Source of the DNA: Myxococcales bacterium
GTDB lineage: Bacteria; Myxococcota; Bradymonadia; UBA7976; UBA1532
Reading direction: 5' to 3'
Assembly (NCBI GenBank): GCA_020633515.1
Contig: JACKDM010000025.1
Location: forward strand, 8,548-72,547
Length of the DNA: 64,000 bases
In this document: positions 8,895 through 17,108 of the stretch, in pieces
Numbering within the stretch: position 1 is the stretch's first letter
How the letters are laid out: every line of letters begins with the position of its first letter
The notes under the pieces: generated by a model
Databases searched by the model: none
Seen by the model: only the letters and a program-made list of their open reading frames with translations
What the model was told of the DNA's origin: nothing
Translations under genes and position numbers: made by a program

Positions 8895-9353
8895 TTGACC
8901 CGATTCTCGACCATCGCCGTGCTGCTCCTCCTCGCCGCGCCCGCGGCCGGGGCCGAGATCGGCACCTGCCTCACCGAGAACGGCGTCCGCGTCGCCCCCT
9001 GGACCGATCCGGTCGACCCCGCCTGCGGCGAAGACTGCGGCCTCGCCGAAGACGACGACGAGACCTTGTGCAGCACCGAGGACGGCGCCTGCCGCCTCGA
9101 CGCCCAGGTCGCCGCCCGCCCGACCATGCCGGCCCCCGCCGGCCCCCGCTGCCTCGAGCTCGGCCCCGAGTGTTCCTCGGGCCACTCCACCGCCGGCGGC
9201 GTCCCCAGCGGCGTCGCCGCGCTCGCCCCGCCCGCACCGACCGCGCCCCGCAGGATCCAGGGCACCCTGCCCGGCGCCGGCCCGCCCGTGACCGACGACC
9301 GCCCGCTCGACCGCGACGCGCCGCCCGATCTGCGCCCGCCGATCGCCGCCTGA
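8895..9353 (+). CDS. Small secreted Cys-containing protein
   Basis: 152 residues from TTG 8895. A Sec signal peptide (FSTIAVLLLLAAPAAGA) is followed by a short region with eight or so Cys (GTCLTENG, PACGEDCGLAED, TLCSTEDGACRL, RCLELGPECSSG) and a Pro-rich tail. The Cys pattern suggests disulfide bonds in the periplasm, which fits the DsbA-like protein encoded next. No known family. The start is tentative because TTG is used and no strong ribosome-binding site is visible. Confidence 0.6.
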   Translation: MTRFSTIAVLLLLAAPAAGAEIGTCLTENGVRVAPWTDPVDPACGEDCGLAEDDDETLCSTEDGACRLDAQVAARPTMPAPAGPRCLELGPECSSGHSTAGGVPSGVAALAPPAPTAPRRIQGTLPGAGPPVTDDRPLDRDAPPDLRPPIAA

Positions 9354-9564
9354 TCCGCGTCTCGTGGCCGCCTGCGCCTCGCGTGCGCGCCGCGCCGGTC
9401 CCCTCACCGTCCACTGTCCAGACCAACCGCCCACCGCGGCGCCCGGCGCCCGGTCGAAGGCGCGTGGATCATCCAGCCACGCGCCGGGGCGACATCGTGC
9501 AACCTCGACGCCGAGCGCGTCGACCGATCGCCGATGGACGGCGATCGAGCGAGGAAACGAGAAC

Positions 9565-12159
9565 ATGAAGAAGGAAACCGCAATCCTCGGCTTCATCGTC
9601 ATCGGTGCAGCCGCGTTCCTGATCGGCCGGCAGATGACCGGCGCCGGCGACGACACCGCGCCGGGCGCCACCGCGCCCGCCGAGACCGCCCAGACCGACA
9701 AGGCCACCGACAAGGCGGCCCCGGCCAAGAACGACAGCGACATCATCCCGGTCGGGTCGAGCTACACCTACGGCCCCGCCGACGCGCCCGTCACCATCGT
9801 CGAGTTCAGCGAGTTCCAGTGCCCGTTCTGCAAGCGGGTCGGCCCGACGATCGACCAGATCAAGAAGGACTACCCGGGCAAGGTCCGCATCGTCTTCAAG
9901 CACAACCCGCTGAGCTTCCACGCCGACGCGCCCTACGCCGCCAAGGCGTCGCTCGCCGCCGGCAAGCAGGGCAAGTTCTGGGAGATGCACGACAAGCTCT
10001 TCGAGAACCAGCGTGAGATCAAGCCGGAGAACATCGAGAAGTACGCGCAGGAGATCGGGCTCGACATGGCCAGGTTCAAGGCCGACGTCGACTCGCCCGA
10101 GATCGCCAAGATGATCGAAGAGGACCAGAAGCTCGCCGAGAAGGTCGGCGCGCGCGGCACCCCGAACTTCCTCATCAACGGCGAGCAGCTCAGCGGCGCG
10201 CAGCCGATCGACCGCTTCAAGGCCGTCATCGACAAGCAGCTCGCCGAGGCCGAGGCCGCCGTCAAGGCCGGCACCGCGCCCGACGCGGTCTATGCCGCGA
10301 TGGTCAAGAAGAACTTCAAGGCGCCCAGCCAGCAGCCCAACGCCGCGCCCGCCGACGACTCCAAGACCGTCTACAAGGTCCCCGTCGGCAGCTCGCCGAT
10401 GATGGGCGGCAAGGAGCCCCTCGTCACCATCATCGAGTTCAGCGAGTTCGAGTGCCCCTTCTGCAAGCGCGTCGGCCCGACCCTCGACGAGCTCAAGAAG
10501 GACTACGGCGACAAGATCGCCGTCGTCTTCAAGCACAACCCCCTGCCCTTCCACAAGAACGCCGACCCCGCCGCCCGCGCCGCGATCGCCGCCGGCATGC
10601 AGGGCAAGTTCTGGGAGATGCACGACAAGCTCTTCGAGAACCAGAAGGCGCTCGCCGCCGAGAACCTCGAGCAGTACGCCAAGGATCTCGGCCTCGACAT
10701 GGCGAAGTGGAAGGCCGACATGGAGTCCGAGGCCGTCAAGAAGCAGATCGCCGAGGACCAGGCGCTCGCCAACACCTTCGGCGCCCGCGGCACCCCCAAC
10801 TTCTTCATCAACGGCCGCAAGCTGACCGGCGCCCGCCCGACCGCCTCGTTCAAGGAGATCATCGACGACGAGATCAAGAAGGCCGAGGCGCTGCTCGCCA
10901 AGGGCACCCCCCGCGCCGAGCTCTACGCCGCGCTGACCAAGGACGGCAAGACCAAGGCCGACGCGCCCGCGCCGCGTCCCCGTCAGCAGCCCGCCGAGGA
11001 CAAGACCGTCTACAACGTCCCCGTCGACAGCGACGACGCGATCAAGGGCGCCAAGGACGCGCTCGTCACCGTCATCGTCTTCAGCGAGTTCCAGTGCCCC
11101 TTCTGCAACCGCGTCCTGCCCACCCTCAAGCAGATCGAGGAGAAGTACGGCAACGACGTGCGGGTCGTCTTCAAGCACAACCCGCTGCCGTTCCACAAGG
11201 ACGCGCCCTACGCCGCGCAGGCCGCCATCGCCGCCGGCAACCAGGGCAAGTTCTGGGAGATGCACGACAAGCTCTTCGCCAACCAGAAGGACCTCGGCCA
11301 GGACGCCGTGCTCGGCTACGCGCAGGAGCTCGGCCTCGACATGGGCAAGTTCAAGGCCGACGTCGAGTCCGAGGCCGCCAAGGCCGCGGTGAAGACCGAC
11401 ATGGATCTCGCCAACGGCATCGGCGCCCGCGGCACCCCCAACTTCTTCATCAACGGCCGCAAGCTCGTCGGCGCCCAGCCCTTCCCCAACTTCGAGAAGC
11501 TCATCGACGAGGAGCTCGCCAAGGCCAAGGCGCTCGTCGCCAAGGGCACCCCGCGGGACCAGGTCTACGCCGCGATCGTCAAGGACGGCGCGACCAAGGC
11601 CGCCCCCGAGCCCGGCCAGCCCCAGGAGGACCCGAACAAGGTCTGGGACGTCAAGGTCAACCCCAACGACGCCGTCAAGGGCCCGGCCAACGCCAAGATC
11701 ACCATCGTCGAGTTCAGCGAGTTCCAGTGCCCGTTCTGCAAGCGCGTCGGCCCGACGATCGACCAGATCATGAAGGAGTACGCGGGCAAGGTCCGCATCG
11801 TCTTCAAGCACAACCCGCTCAGCTTCCACAAGGACGCGCCCCTCGCCTCGCAGGCGGCGCTCGCCGCCGGCAAGCAGGGCAAGTTCTGGGAGATGCACGA
11901 CATGCTCTTCGAGAACCAGCGCGCGCTCCAGCCCGCCGACATCGAGAAGTACGCGCAGGAGATCGGCCTCAACATGACCAAGTTCAAGGCCGACCTCGAG
12001 AGCGACGAGATCAAGAAGCAGATCGCGGCCGACCAGGCGCTCGCCAACGAGGTCGGCGCGCGGGGCACCCCGACCTTCTTCATCAACGGCCGCAAGCTGC
12101 GCGGCGCCCAGCCGTTCGAGCAGTTCAAGCAGGTCATCGACGAAGAGCTCAAGAAGTGA
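9565..12159 (+). CDS. Protein with four tandem DsbA-like thioredoxin domains
   Basis: 864 residues. ATG 9565 follows GAGGAAACGAG. One N-terminal membrane segment (AILGFIVIGAAAFLIG) is followed by four DsbA-like domains of about 170 residues, spaced 211-214 residues apart and joined by Ala/Pro/Lys linkers. Each domain has EFSEFxCPFC; the first active-site Cys is at about residues 86, 297, 511 and 722. Each also has FKHNPL, GKFWEMHDKLF and the cis-Pro motif GARGTPxFxING. All four CPFC pairs are intact, so every domain could do thiol-disulfide exchange (oxidase or isomerase). It is probably anchored in the inner membrane and faces the periplasm. Single or double DsbA domains are usual; four in one chain is not. 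Its neighbours are a Cys-rich secreted protein and a TlpA-like thioredoxin. Confidence 0.9.
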   Translation: MKKETAILGFIVIGAAAFLIGRQMTGAGDDTAPGATAPAETAQTDKATDKAAPAKNDSDIIPVGSSYTYGPADAPVTIVEFSEFQCPFCKRVGPTIDQIKKDYPGKVRIVFKHNPLSFHADAPYAAKASLAAGKQGKFWEMHDKLFENQREIKPENIEKYAQEIGLDMARFKADVDSPEIAKMIEEDQKLAEKVGARGTPNFLINGEQLSGAQPIDRFKAVIDKQLAEAEAAVKAGTAPDAVYAAMVKKNFKAPSQQPNAAPADDSKTVYKVPVGSSPMMGGKEPLVTIIEFSEFECPFCKRVGPTLDELKKDYGDKIAVVFKHNPLPFHKNADPAARAAIAAGMQGKFWEMHDKLFENQKALAAENLEQYAKDLGLDMAKWKADMESEAVKKQIAEDQALANTFGARGTPNFFINGRKLTGARPTASFKEIIDDEIKKAEALLAKGTPRAELYAALTKDGKTKADAPAPRPRQQPAEDKTVYNVPVDSDDAIKGAKDALVTVIVFSEFQCPFCNRVLPTLKQIEEKYGNDVRVVFKHNPLPFHKDAPYAAQAAIAAGNQGKFWEMHDKLFANQKDLGQDAVLGYAQELGLDMGKFKADVESEAAKAAVKTDMDLANGIGARGTPNFFINGRKLVGAQPFPNFEKLIDEELAKAKALVAKGTPRDQVYAAIVKDGATKAAPEPGQPQEDPNKVWDVKVNPNDAVKGPANAKITIVEFSEFQCPFCKRVGPTIDQIMKEYAGKVRIVFKHNPLSFHKDAPLASQAALAAGKQGKFWEMHDMLFENQRALQPADIEKYAQEIGLNMTKFKADLESDEIKKQIAADQALANEVGARGTPTFFINGRKLRGAQPFEQFKQVIDEELKK
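9736..12156 (+). repeat. Four imperfect direct repeats of about 640 bp
   Basis: These are the DNA of the four DsbA-like domains. The period is 633-642 bases, and similarity is high over FxxxxCPFC, the FKHNPL region and GTPxFxING. The third unit is the most divergent around the active site (CPFCNRVLPT). They probably arose by repeated in-frame duplication. Confidence 0.85.
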
Positions 12160-12205
12160 GCCCCCGGCCGGGCCCCGCCCGGTCGTAGCCGCCCGCCGCT
12201 CTCGT

Positions 12206-12229
12206 GGGCGGTCACCACGGTGACCGCCC
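12206..12229 (+). terminator. Hairpin after the four-domain DsbA gene
   Basis: A perfect 11-base inverted repeat (GGGCGGTCACC, then AC, then GGTGACCGCCC) starts 47 bases after the stop. The sequence after it is CTCTCCC, not a T run, so it is either a weak intrinsic terminator or an mRNA-stabilising hairpin. The 12160-12320 gap otherwise holds nothing recognisable. Confidence 0.5.
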
Positions 12230-12320
12230 CTCTCCCCTCGCTCCTCCCGCCTCGCACCACCCGGCGTGACACGCCGCGCCGGATCTGGTACCCGTTCGTC
12301 GCACCCCATCGCGAGGCGCC

Positions 12321-12905
12321 ATGGATCCCGCCGCCCCCTCCGAGCGACACCGCACCGCGCAATGGACGGTGCTCGCGCTCGCGCTCGCCGCGCTCGCGAG
12401 CCTGTTGACCGCTCACCTCCAGCCCTCCGCCGACGCCCGCGAGATCCGCCTCGCCAGCGAGTTCGGCGCCCAGCTCCTCGACGGCCCCGCGCCCGACATC
12501 GTCGTCAAGGCCCGCGACGGCAGCGACGTCCGCCTCAGCGCGCTCCGCGGCAAGGTCGTCTTCGTCAACTTCTGGGCGACCTGGTGCTCGCCCTGCACCG
12601 CCGAGATCCCCGACCTCGAAGGCCTCGCCGAGAAGATGCGGCACGTGCCCTTCGAAATCCTCGCCGTCAGCTCCGACGACACCTGGGCCGACATCGACCG
12701 CTTCTTCAGCGGCCGGCAGAGCAAGATGCTCATCGGCCTCGACCCCGACAGGCAGGCGATCGCGGCCCGCTACGGCACCGAGAAGCTCCCCGAGACCTAT
12801 GTCGTCGACCGCAACGGCCAGCTCCGGCTGCGGTTCATCAACGTGCAGCCGTGGACCGACGAGCGGATCCACCGGTACCTCGAGTGGCTGGCGACGAGCG
12901 ACTGA
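12321..12905 (+). CDS. TlpA/ResA-like thiol-disulfide oxidoreductase
   Basis: 194 residues. An N-terminal anchor (VLALALAALASLLTAHL) puts the domain in the periplasm. The thioredoxin fold has the active site FWATWCSPC at about residues 86-94 and the cis-Pro loop KLPETYVVD at about 155-163. A reductant role, for example in cytochrome maturation, is usual for this family. It lies behind the four-domain DsbA-like protein, so opposing oxidising and reducing branches are possible (inference). The stop overlaps the following channel gene by about 22 bases if that gene starts at GTG 12884. Confidence 0.88.
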   Translation: MDPAAPSERHRTAQWTVLALALAALASLLTAHLQPSADAREIRLASEFGAQLLDGPAPDIVVKARDGSDVRLSALRGKVVFVNFWATWCSPCTAEIPDLEGLAEKMRHVPFEILAVSSDDTWADIDRFFSGRQSKMLIGLDPDRQAIAARYGTEKLPETYVVDRNGQLRLRFINVQPWTDERIHRYLEWLATSD

Positions 12906-13972
12906 GACCGCTCGCCGGGCGGCTCCACTACCCCGCGCTGACGCACGCGCCGAGCGGGTGGAAGCGCCTGATCTTCGCGGGGTTTTCGGTCCTCGCGGTC
13001 ATGGCGTTCGGCGTCGTCGGCTACTACCTCATCGGCGACCGGCAGTGGAGCCTCGTCGACTGCGCCTACATGGTGCTGATCACGGTGACCACCGTCGGCT
13101 ACGGCGAGGTGCTCCCGATCGCCGAGGTCCCGTACGGGCGCGCGTTCACCATGGCCCTGCTCGCGTCGGGCATGGGCGTCAGCATCTACTTCCTGTCGTC
13201 GATGACCGCCTTCATCATCGAAGGCGACCTGCGCAAGGTGCTGTGGAGGCGACGAGTGAGACGATCTCTGGCCGAGATGCGCGACCACTTCATCGTCTGC
13301 GGCGCCGGCGAGACCGGCGGCAGCGTCGTCGAGGAGCTCTTGCAGTCGGGGCGCGGCGTCGTCGTGATCGAGCAGGACCCCGCCCACATCGACCGGCTCA
13401 CCCGCCGCGTCGGCGACACCTTCATCGCGCTCGAAGGCGACGCCACCGACGACGCGCTCCTCATCGAAGCCGGCATCGAGCGCGCCCACGGCGTCGTCGC
13501 GACGCTGCACACCGACCGCGACAACCTCTTCGTCACCGTCACCGCCCGCCAGCTCCGCGGCGACCTCCGCATCGTCAGCCGCGCCGCCGACCAGCCCACC
13601 GGCCGCAAGCTCCTCCGCGCCGGCGCCGACGCGGTCGTCAGCCCCAACCAGATCGGCGGCCGCCGCATGGCGCAGGAGCTCCTCCGCCCCGGCGTCGTCG
13701 GCTTCATCGACGTGATGATCCGCCACGCGCAGCGCACGATGACCGTCGAAGAGATCCGCATCGCCCCCGGCTCGGCGCTCGACCTCGTCACCCTGCGCGA
13801 CGCCCGGATCCGCGAGATCAGCGACACGCTCGTGCTCTCGGTGCTCGACGGCGACCGCTACCGCTTCAACCCGCCCGCCGACCTCGTGCTCAAGGCCGGC
13901 ATGACCCTCTTCGCGCTCGGCGAAGAGGCTGGCATCACCGCGCTCAAGGCGCACGCGACGACGAGGGGATGA
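12884..13972 (+). CDS. Two-transmembrane potassium channel with TrkA-N (RCK) domains
   Basis: About 362 residues. TM1 is LIFAGFSVLAVMAFGVVGYYL, the pore carries the K+ selectivity filter TTVGYGE, and TM2 is FTMALLASGMGVSIYFLSSM. The cytoplasmic part starts with a Rossmann RCK domain (FIVCGAGETGGSVVEELL, then VVVIEQDP, then EGDATDDALL) and ends with a TrkA-C-like domain (RIAPGSALDLVTLRDARI). This is the MthK/Kch plan. The start is uncertain: no ATG precedes TM1, so GTG 12884 is proposed; it overlaps tlpA. The end overlaps the next gene (ATGA). Confidence 0.88.
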   Translation: MAGDERLRPLAGRLHYPALTHAPSGWKRLIFAGFSVLAVMAFGVVGYYLIGDRQWSLVDCAYMVLITVTTVGYGEVLPIAEVPYGRAFTMALLASGMGVSIYFLSSMTAFIIEGDLRKVLWRRRVRRSLAEMRDHFIVCGAGETGGSVVEELLQSGRGVVVIEQDPAHIDRLTRRVGDTFIALEGDATDDALLIEAGIERAHGVVATLHTDRDNLFVTVTARQLRGDLRIVSRAADQPTGRKLLRAGADAVVSPNQIGGRRMAQELLRPGVVGFIDVMIRHAQRTMTVEEIRIAPGSALDLVTLRDARIREISDTLVLSVLDGDRYRFNPPADLVLKAGMTLFALGEEAGITALKAHATTRG

Positions 13973-14409
13973 TGAGCGACCGACCGCGCGAAGGGCTCAG
14001 CCACACGCGCCGTATCGAGGTGAGCTGGGGCGACTGCGACGCCGCCGGGATCGTCTTCTATCCCCGCTACTACGCCTGGTTCGACGCCGGCACCCACGCG
14101 CTCCTCGCCGCCGCCGGGCTCGACCACCGCACGCTCCGCGACCGCTACGGCGTCGTCGGCGCCTCGCTCGTGCAGACCTCGGCCCGCTTCGCCTCGCCCG
14201 CCACCTACGACGACGTCCTCACCGCCACCAGCCGCGTCGTCAAGATCGGCCGCAGCAGCTTCACGGTCAGCCACCGCCTCCTCCTCGGCGACCGCCTCGT
14301 CACCGAAGGCGAAGAGACCCGCGTCTGGGTCGAGCCCAGCGCCGACGCCCCCCATGGCATGCGCGCCGCGGCGATCCCCGACGCGGTGCGGGCGGTCCTC
14401 GCCGGCTGA
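13969..14409 (+). CDS. Acyl-CoA thioesterase, 4HBT (YbgC-like) family
   Basis: 146 residues, hot-dog fold. The N-terminal motif WGDCDAAGIVFYPRYYAWFD contains the catalytic Asp and the GxVxxxxY pattern of 4-hydroxybenzoyl-CoA thioesterases. It hydrolyses acyl-CoA thioesters; the chain is unknown. Start ATG 13969 overlaps the channel stop (ATGA); a second ATG directly follows at 13972 behind GAGGGG. Its operon position after the K+ channel does not hint at a shared role. Confidence 0.87.
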   Translation: MMSDRPREGLSHTRRIEVSWGDCDAAGIVFYPRYYAWFDAGTHALLAAAGLDHRTLRDRYGVVGASLVQTSARFASPATYDDVLTATSRVVKIGRSSFTVSHRLLLGDRLVTEGEETRVWVEPSADAPHGMRAAAIPDAVRAVLAG

Positions 14410-14416
14410 AGCCGTC

Positions 14417-14968
14417 TCAGGCCTTGGCCTTGCGCCGCGCCTGCGCCACGAGCGCCTTCTGGTTGCGCTCGTGCTTCTTGAGCGCCCGCTTCCGGGTCAG
14501 GTGGGAGACGTGGTCGATCATCACCACCCCGTTGAGGTGATCGATCTCGTGCAGGATCGCCCGCGCCCCGAGCCCCTCGCCCTCGATCTCGAAGACCTCG
14601 CCGTGCTGATCGCGCGCCCGGATCCGCACCCGCTTCGGCCGCTCCACCTGAATGAAGACGCCGGGGAACGACAAGCAGCCCTCCTCGCCGAGCTCGAGCT
14701 CATCGCTCTGCCACACGACCTCGGGGTTGGCGATCACCACGTTCGGCTTGCCCTTGCCCGCCTCGCCCTCGAACGCCTGCCGCGCGAGGATCAACAGCCG
14801 CAGATCGATCCCCACCTGGGTCGCGGCGAGCCCGAGGCCATCTTCGTCGGCCATCGTCTCTTCGAGATCGGCCACCGTGCGGCGCAGCGCGTCGTCGAAG
14901 GCCTCGACGTCGTGCGCGCGCTTGCGGAGGAACGGGTTGGGATAGGGCAGGACGTCGAGCACGGCCAT
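14417..14968 (-). CDS. def: Peptide deformylase
   Basis: Removes the N-formyl group from nascent proteins; metal enzyme (usually Fe2+). All three motifs are present: GLGLAATQVG at about 44-53, EEGCLSFPG at about 93-101 (Cys ligand) and HEIDHLNG at about 140-147 (two His ligands and the catalytic Glu). 183 residues, normal length. ATG at 14968. It converges with the thioesterase, with stops 7 bases apart. fmt is not adjacent. Confidence 0.95.
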   Translation of the reverse strand: MAVLDVLPYPNPFLRKRAHDVEAFDDALRRTVADLEETMADEDGLGLAATQVGIDLRLLILARQAFEGEAGKGKPNVVIANPEVVWQSDELELGEEGCLSFPGVFIQVERPKRVRIRARDQHGEVFEIEGEGLGARAILHEIDHLNGVVMIDHVSHLTRKRALKKHERNQKALVAQARRKAKA

Positions 14969-15097
14969 CGGGGGCAGGTCTCCTCGGAGTGATCACGACG
15001 GGCGAAGGGGCGGCATCATAACGCGCCTCGCGCCGCGCGCGCGACCGTCAGATGCCGCAGCGCGCGTTGGGGCGCACGCCGCCGCTCACAGCTCCGA

Positions 15098-15562
15098 TCA
15101 CAGCGCCGCGAGCGCCTCGAGCACCGCGTCGGCGTGACCCTTCACCTTCACCGACGACCACACCCGCGACACCCGACCCTGCGCGTCGATCAGCACCGTC
15201 GTGCGGATGGGACCCACCGTCGTGCGCCCGTACATCTTCTTCTCGCCCCAGGCGCCATACAGCCGGTGCACCTCGCCCTCCGAGTCGGAGAGCAGCGGGA
15301 AGTTGAGGCTGTACTTGCTGCGAAACCCCGCGTGGCGCTTGACGCTGTCGCGGCTCACCCCGAGCACCGTCGCGCCCGCCGCCGCCACCCGCGCCATGCG
15401 ATCGCGGAAGTCGCACGCCTCGGTCGTGCAGCCCGGGGTGTCATCCTTGGGATAGAAATACAGCACCACCGGCCGCCCGATGAGCCCCGAGAGGGTGACA
15501 TCACCCTCGGTGTCGGACGGCAGCGTGAAATCGGGGGCCGGCTGCCCCGCTTCGATCGACAT
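15098..15562 (-). CDS. bcp: Thiol peroxidase, bacterioferritin comigratory protein (BCP/PrxQ) family
   Basis: 154 residues. It reduces hydroperoxides using the peroxidatic Cys in DDTPGCTTEACDF (about residue 46), with a second Cys 5 residues later, the alpha-helical resolving-Cys pattern of PrxQ. FYPKDDTPGC and LLSDSEGEVHRLYGAWGEKK are typical. ATG at 15562 is chosen because AGGAG lies 7 bases upstream; upstream in-frame sequence is non-conserved. A divergent promoter region (15624-15653) serves it. Confidence 0.94.
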   Translation of the reverse strand: MSIEAGQPAPDFTLPSDTEGDVTLSGLIGRPVVLYFYPKDDTPGCTTEACDFRDRMARVAAAGATVLGVSRDSVKRHAGFRSKYSLNFPLLSDSEGEVHRLYGAWGEKKMYGRTTVGPIRTTVLIDAQGRVSRVWSSVKVKGHADAVLEALAAL

Positions 15563-15623
15563 CGCGTGCTCCTCGTCTCGTCGGTGCCTCGCGTCGCCCG
15601 CCGAGGCCGCTGACAGACGCACG

Positions 15624-15653
15624 ACCAGACCCGCAGGTTTCTCCGTCTGTCAC
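15624..15653 (-). promoter_or_regulatory. Candidate promoter for bcp
   Basis: On the minus strand GTGACA (15653-15648) and TCTGGT (15629-15624) are 18 bases apart. The -10 is one base from the TATGGT seen before other genes in this window. It lies about 60 bases before the bcp ATG. Confidence 0.45.
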
Positions 15654-15677
15654 CGCCCTCCCGGTCGAGGAGCCGCG

Positions 15678-15707
15678 TTGACACCGCCCGCGCCCCGATG
15701 CGACGGT
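15678..15707 (+). promoter_or_regulatory. Candidate promoter for the PHP gene
   Basis: A perfect -35 TTGACA at 15678-15683, an 18-base spacer and GACGGT at 15702-15707; the ATG of the PHP gene is at 15733. The -10 is weak. Confidence 0.4.
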
Positions 15708-15732
15708 GATCCTTTGCCGAGGAGCCCCGCTC

Positions 15733-16572
15733 ATGCCCCGCGCCCCGAGCCGCGCGCGTTATGCCATCGACCTCCACCTGCACAGCACCTGGTCCGACGG
15801 CACCCTCACCCCCGCCGCGCTCGTCGCCGCCGCCGCCCGCCGCGGCGTCCGCACCATCGCGCTCACCGACCACGACACCACCGACGGCGTCGCCGAGGCC
15901 CGCGCCGCCGGCGCCGCCAAGGGCGTCTCCATCATCGCCGGCATCGAGCTCTCCGCCTGGCTCGACCGCGAGATCCACATCCTCGGCTACTTCGTCGACC
16001 CCGCCCACGACGGCCTCCTCGCCGTCACCCGCCGCCAATCCGAAGCCCGCGTCCGCCGCGTCGAAGCGATCTGCGAGCGCCTCGCCGCGCTCGGCGTCGT
16101 GCTCGACCCCGCCCCGATCATCGCCAGCGCCGCCGGCAACGTCGGCCGCCCCCACATCGCCCGCGCGCTCGTCGCCGCCGGCCACGTCGCGACCACCACC
16201 GAAGCCTTCGACCGCTACCTCGGCAACAACGCCCCCGCCGTCGTGCCCGTCGAGCGCCTCCTCGCCGCCGACGCCATCGCGCTCATCCACGCCGCCGGCG
16301 GCGTCGCCGTGCTCGCCCACCCCGGCGTCGAACAGCTCGAAGACCACATCGCCGCGCTCGCCGCCGCCGGCCTCGACGGCCTCGAAGTCGACCACCCCGC
16401 CCACGGCCGCCCGCTCGCCGACCGCCTCCGCACCCGCGCCCTGAAGCACCGCCTCGTGCCCACCGGCGGATCCGACTTCCACCGCCCCGAAGGCACCATC
16501 GCCATCGGCCACTACGGCGTCACCGCCGCCGGCCTCGCCGCCCTCCTCGACCGCCGCCCCGCCGCCGCCTGA
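15733..16572 (+). CDS. PHP-domain phosphoesterase (YciV/RNase AM-like)
   Basis: 279 residues. The metal-binding motifs of the PHP fold are in order: IDLHLHSTWSDGTLTP at about 12-27, LTDHDTTDG at about 44-52, GIELSA at about 72-77 and a late GGSDFHRPEG. A helical insert lies at about 105-170. This is the pattern of the 3',5'-nucleoside bisphosphate phosphatase / RNA 5'-end maturation family (YciV). Start ATG 15733 has GAGGAG 8 bases upstream. The rhodanese gene follows after about 60 bases. Confidence 0.88.
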   Translation: MPRAPSRARYAIDLHLHSTWSDGTLTPAALVAAAARRGVRTIALTDHDTTDGVAEARAAGAAKGVSIIAGIELSAWLDREIHILGYFVDPAHDGLLAVTRRQSEARVRRVEAICERLAALGVVLDPAPIIASAAGNVGRPHIARALVAAGHVATTTEAFDRYLGNNAPAVVPVERLLAADAIALIHAAGGVAVLAHPGVEQLEDHIAALAAAGLDGLEVDHPAHGRPLADRLRTRALKHRLVPTGGSDFHRPEGTIAIGHYGVTAAGLAALLDRRPAAA

Positions 16573-16631
16573 CGCGCGACCCGCCGCCCCGCCCACGAAT
16601 CCCCTCCCCCGCCCCGCACCGGAGAACCCCC

Positions 16632-16955
16632 ATGGCCGTCCGCCAGATGACCCCCGCCGAGGTCGCCGCCGCCCTCGAGAGCAAGGACCCGCCGCTCCTC
16701 CTCGACGTCCGCACCCCCGGCGAGCACCGCTGCGCCGCCATCGAAGGCGCCGTCCTCATCCCCATGGACACCCTCGCCACCCGCCTCGACGAGCTCGACC
16801 CCGACCGCCCCACCATCGTCATGTGCCACCACGGCTTCCGCAGCAACAACGTCGCCCACTACCTCGCCGCCCGCGGCTTCTCCGACATCGCCAACCTCAT
16901 CGGCGGCATCGAGCGCTACAGCCGCGAGATCGACCCCCGCGTGCCCCGCTACTGA
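16632..16955 (+). CDS. Single-domain rhodanese
   Basis: 107 residues. One rhodanese domain: LLLDVRTPGEHRCAAIEGAV, then the active-site loop MCHHGFRS with the catalytic Cys at about residue 65, then GFSDIANLIGGIERYS. Such stand-alone domains carry sulfur as a persulfide; the acceptor is unknown. ATG 16632 follows GGAGAACCCC. Probably in one transcript with the PHP gene. Confidence 0.9.
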   Translation: MAVRQMTPAEVAAALESKDPPLLLDVRTPGEHRCAAIEGAVLIPMDTLATRLDELDPDRPTIVMCHHGFRSNNVAHYLAARGFSDIANLIGGIERYSREIDPRVPRY

Positions 16956-17018
16956 GCCACGCCCCCTCATCCCGCGTCCCGCCGCCGGTGACACCCCGGC
17001 CCCGCCGCGGCATCAAGC

Positions 17019-17048
17019 TTGTCACGCGGCCTCCCGCGCGGCTATCGT
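17019..17048 (+). promoter_or_regulatory. Promoter for the DHH phosphoesterase gene
   Basis: TTGTCA at 17019-17024, an 18-base spacer and TATCGT at 17043-17048. The gene starts 60 bases downstream at 17109. Confidence 0.55.
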
Positions 17049-17108
17049 GAGCGTCGGCGCCCCGACGGCCCACCGCCGCGGCGCCGCCCGTTGAGCCTTG
17101 GAGTCCAC

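Noticed and set aside
5900..9265. 1,121-codon open frame on the minus strand
   Set aside because: It is the antisense shadow of the exported protein and histidine-kinase genes; it is low in complexity (Gly/Ala/Glu/Val/Arg) with no domain, as expected when GC-rich genes lack antisense stops.
9354..9564. Upstream extension of the four-domain DsbA protein (start at 9364)
   Set aside because: The extra 67 residues are Arg/Pro/Ser-rich and precede a perfect membrane anchor that starts at Met 9565 with a purine-rich site upstream.
9469..12309. 946-codon open frame antisense to the four-domain DsbA gene
   Set aside because: It mirrors the four coding repeats and is made of Leu/Glu/Val/Gly runs; the sense strand has clear motifs.
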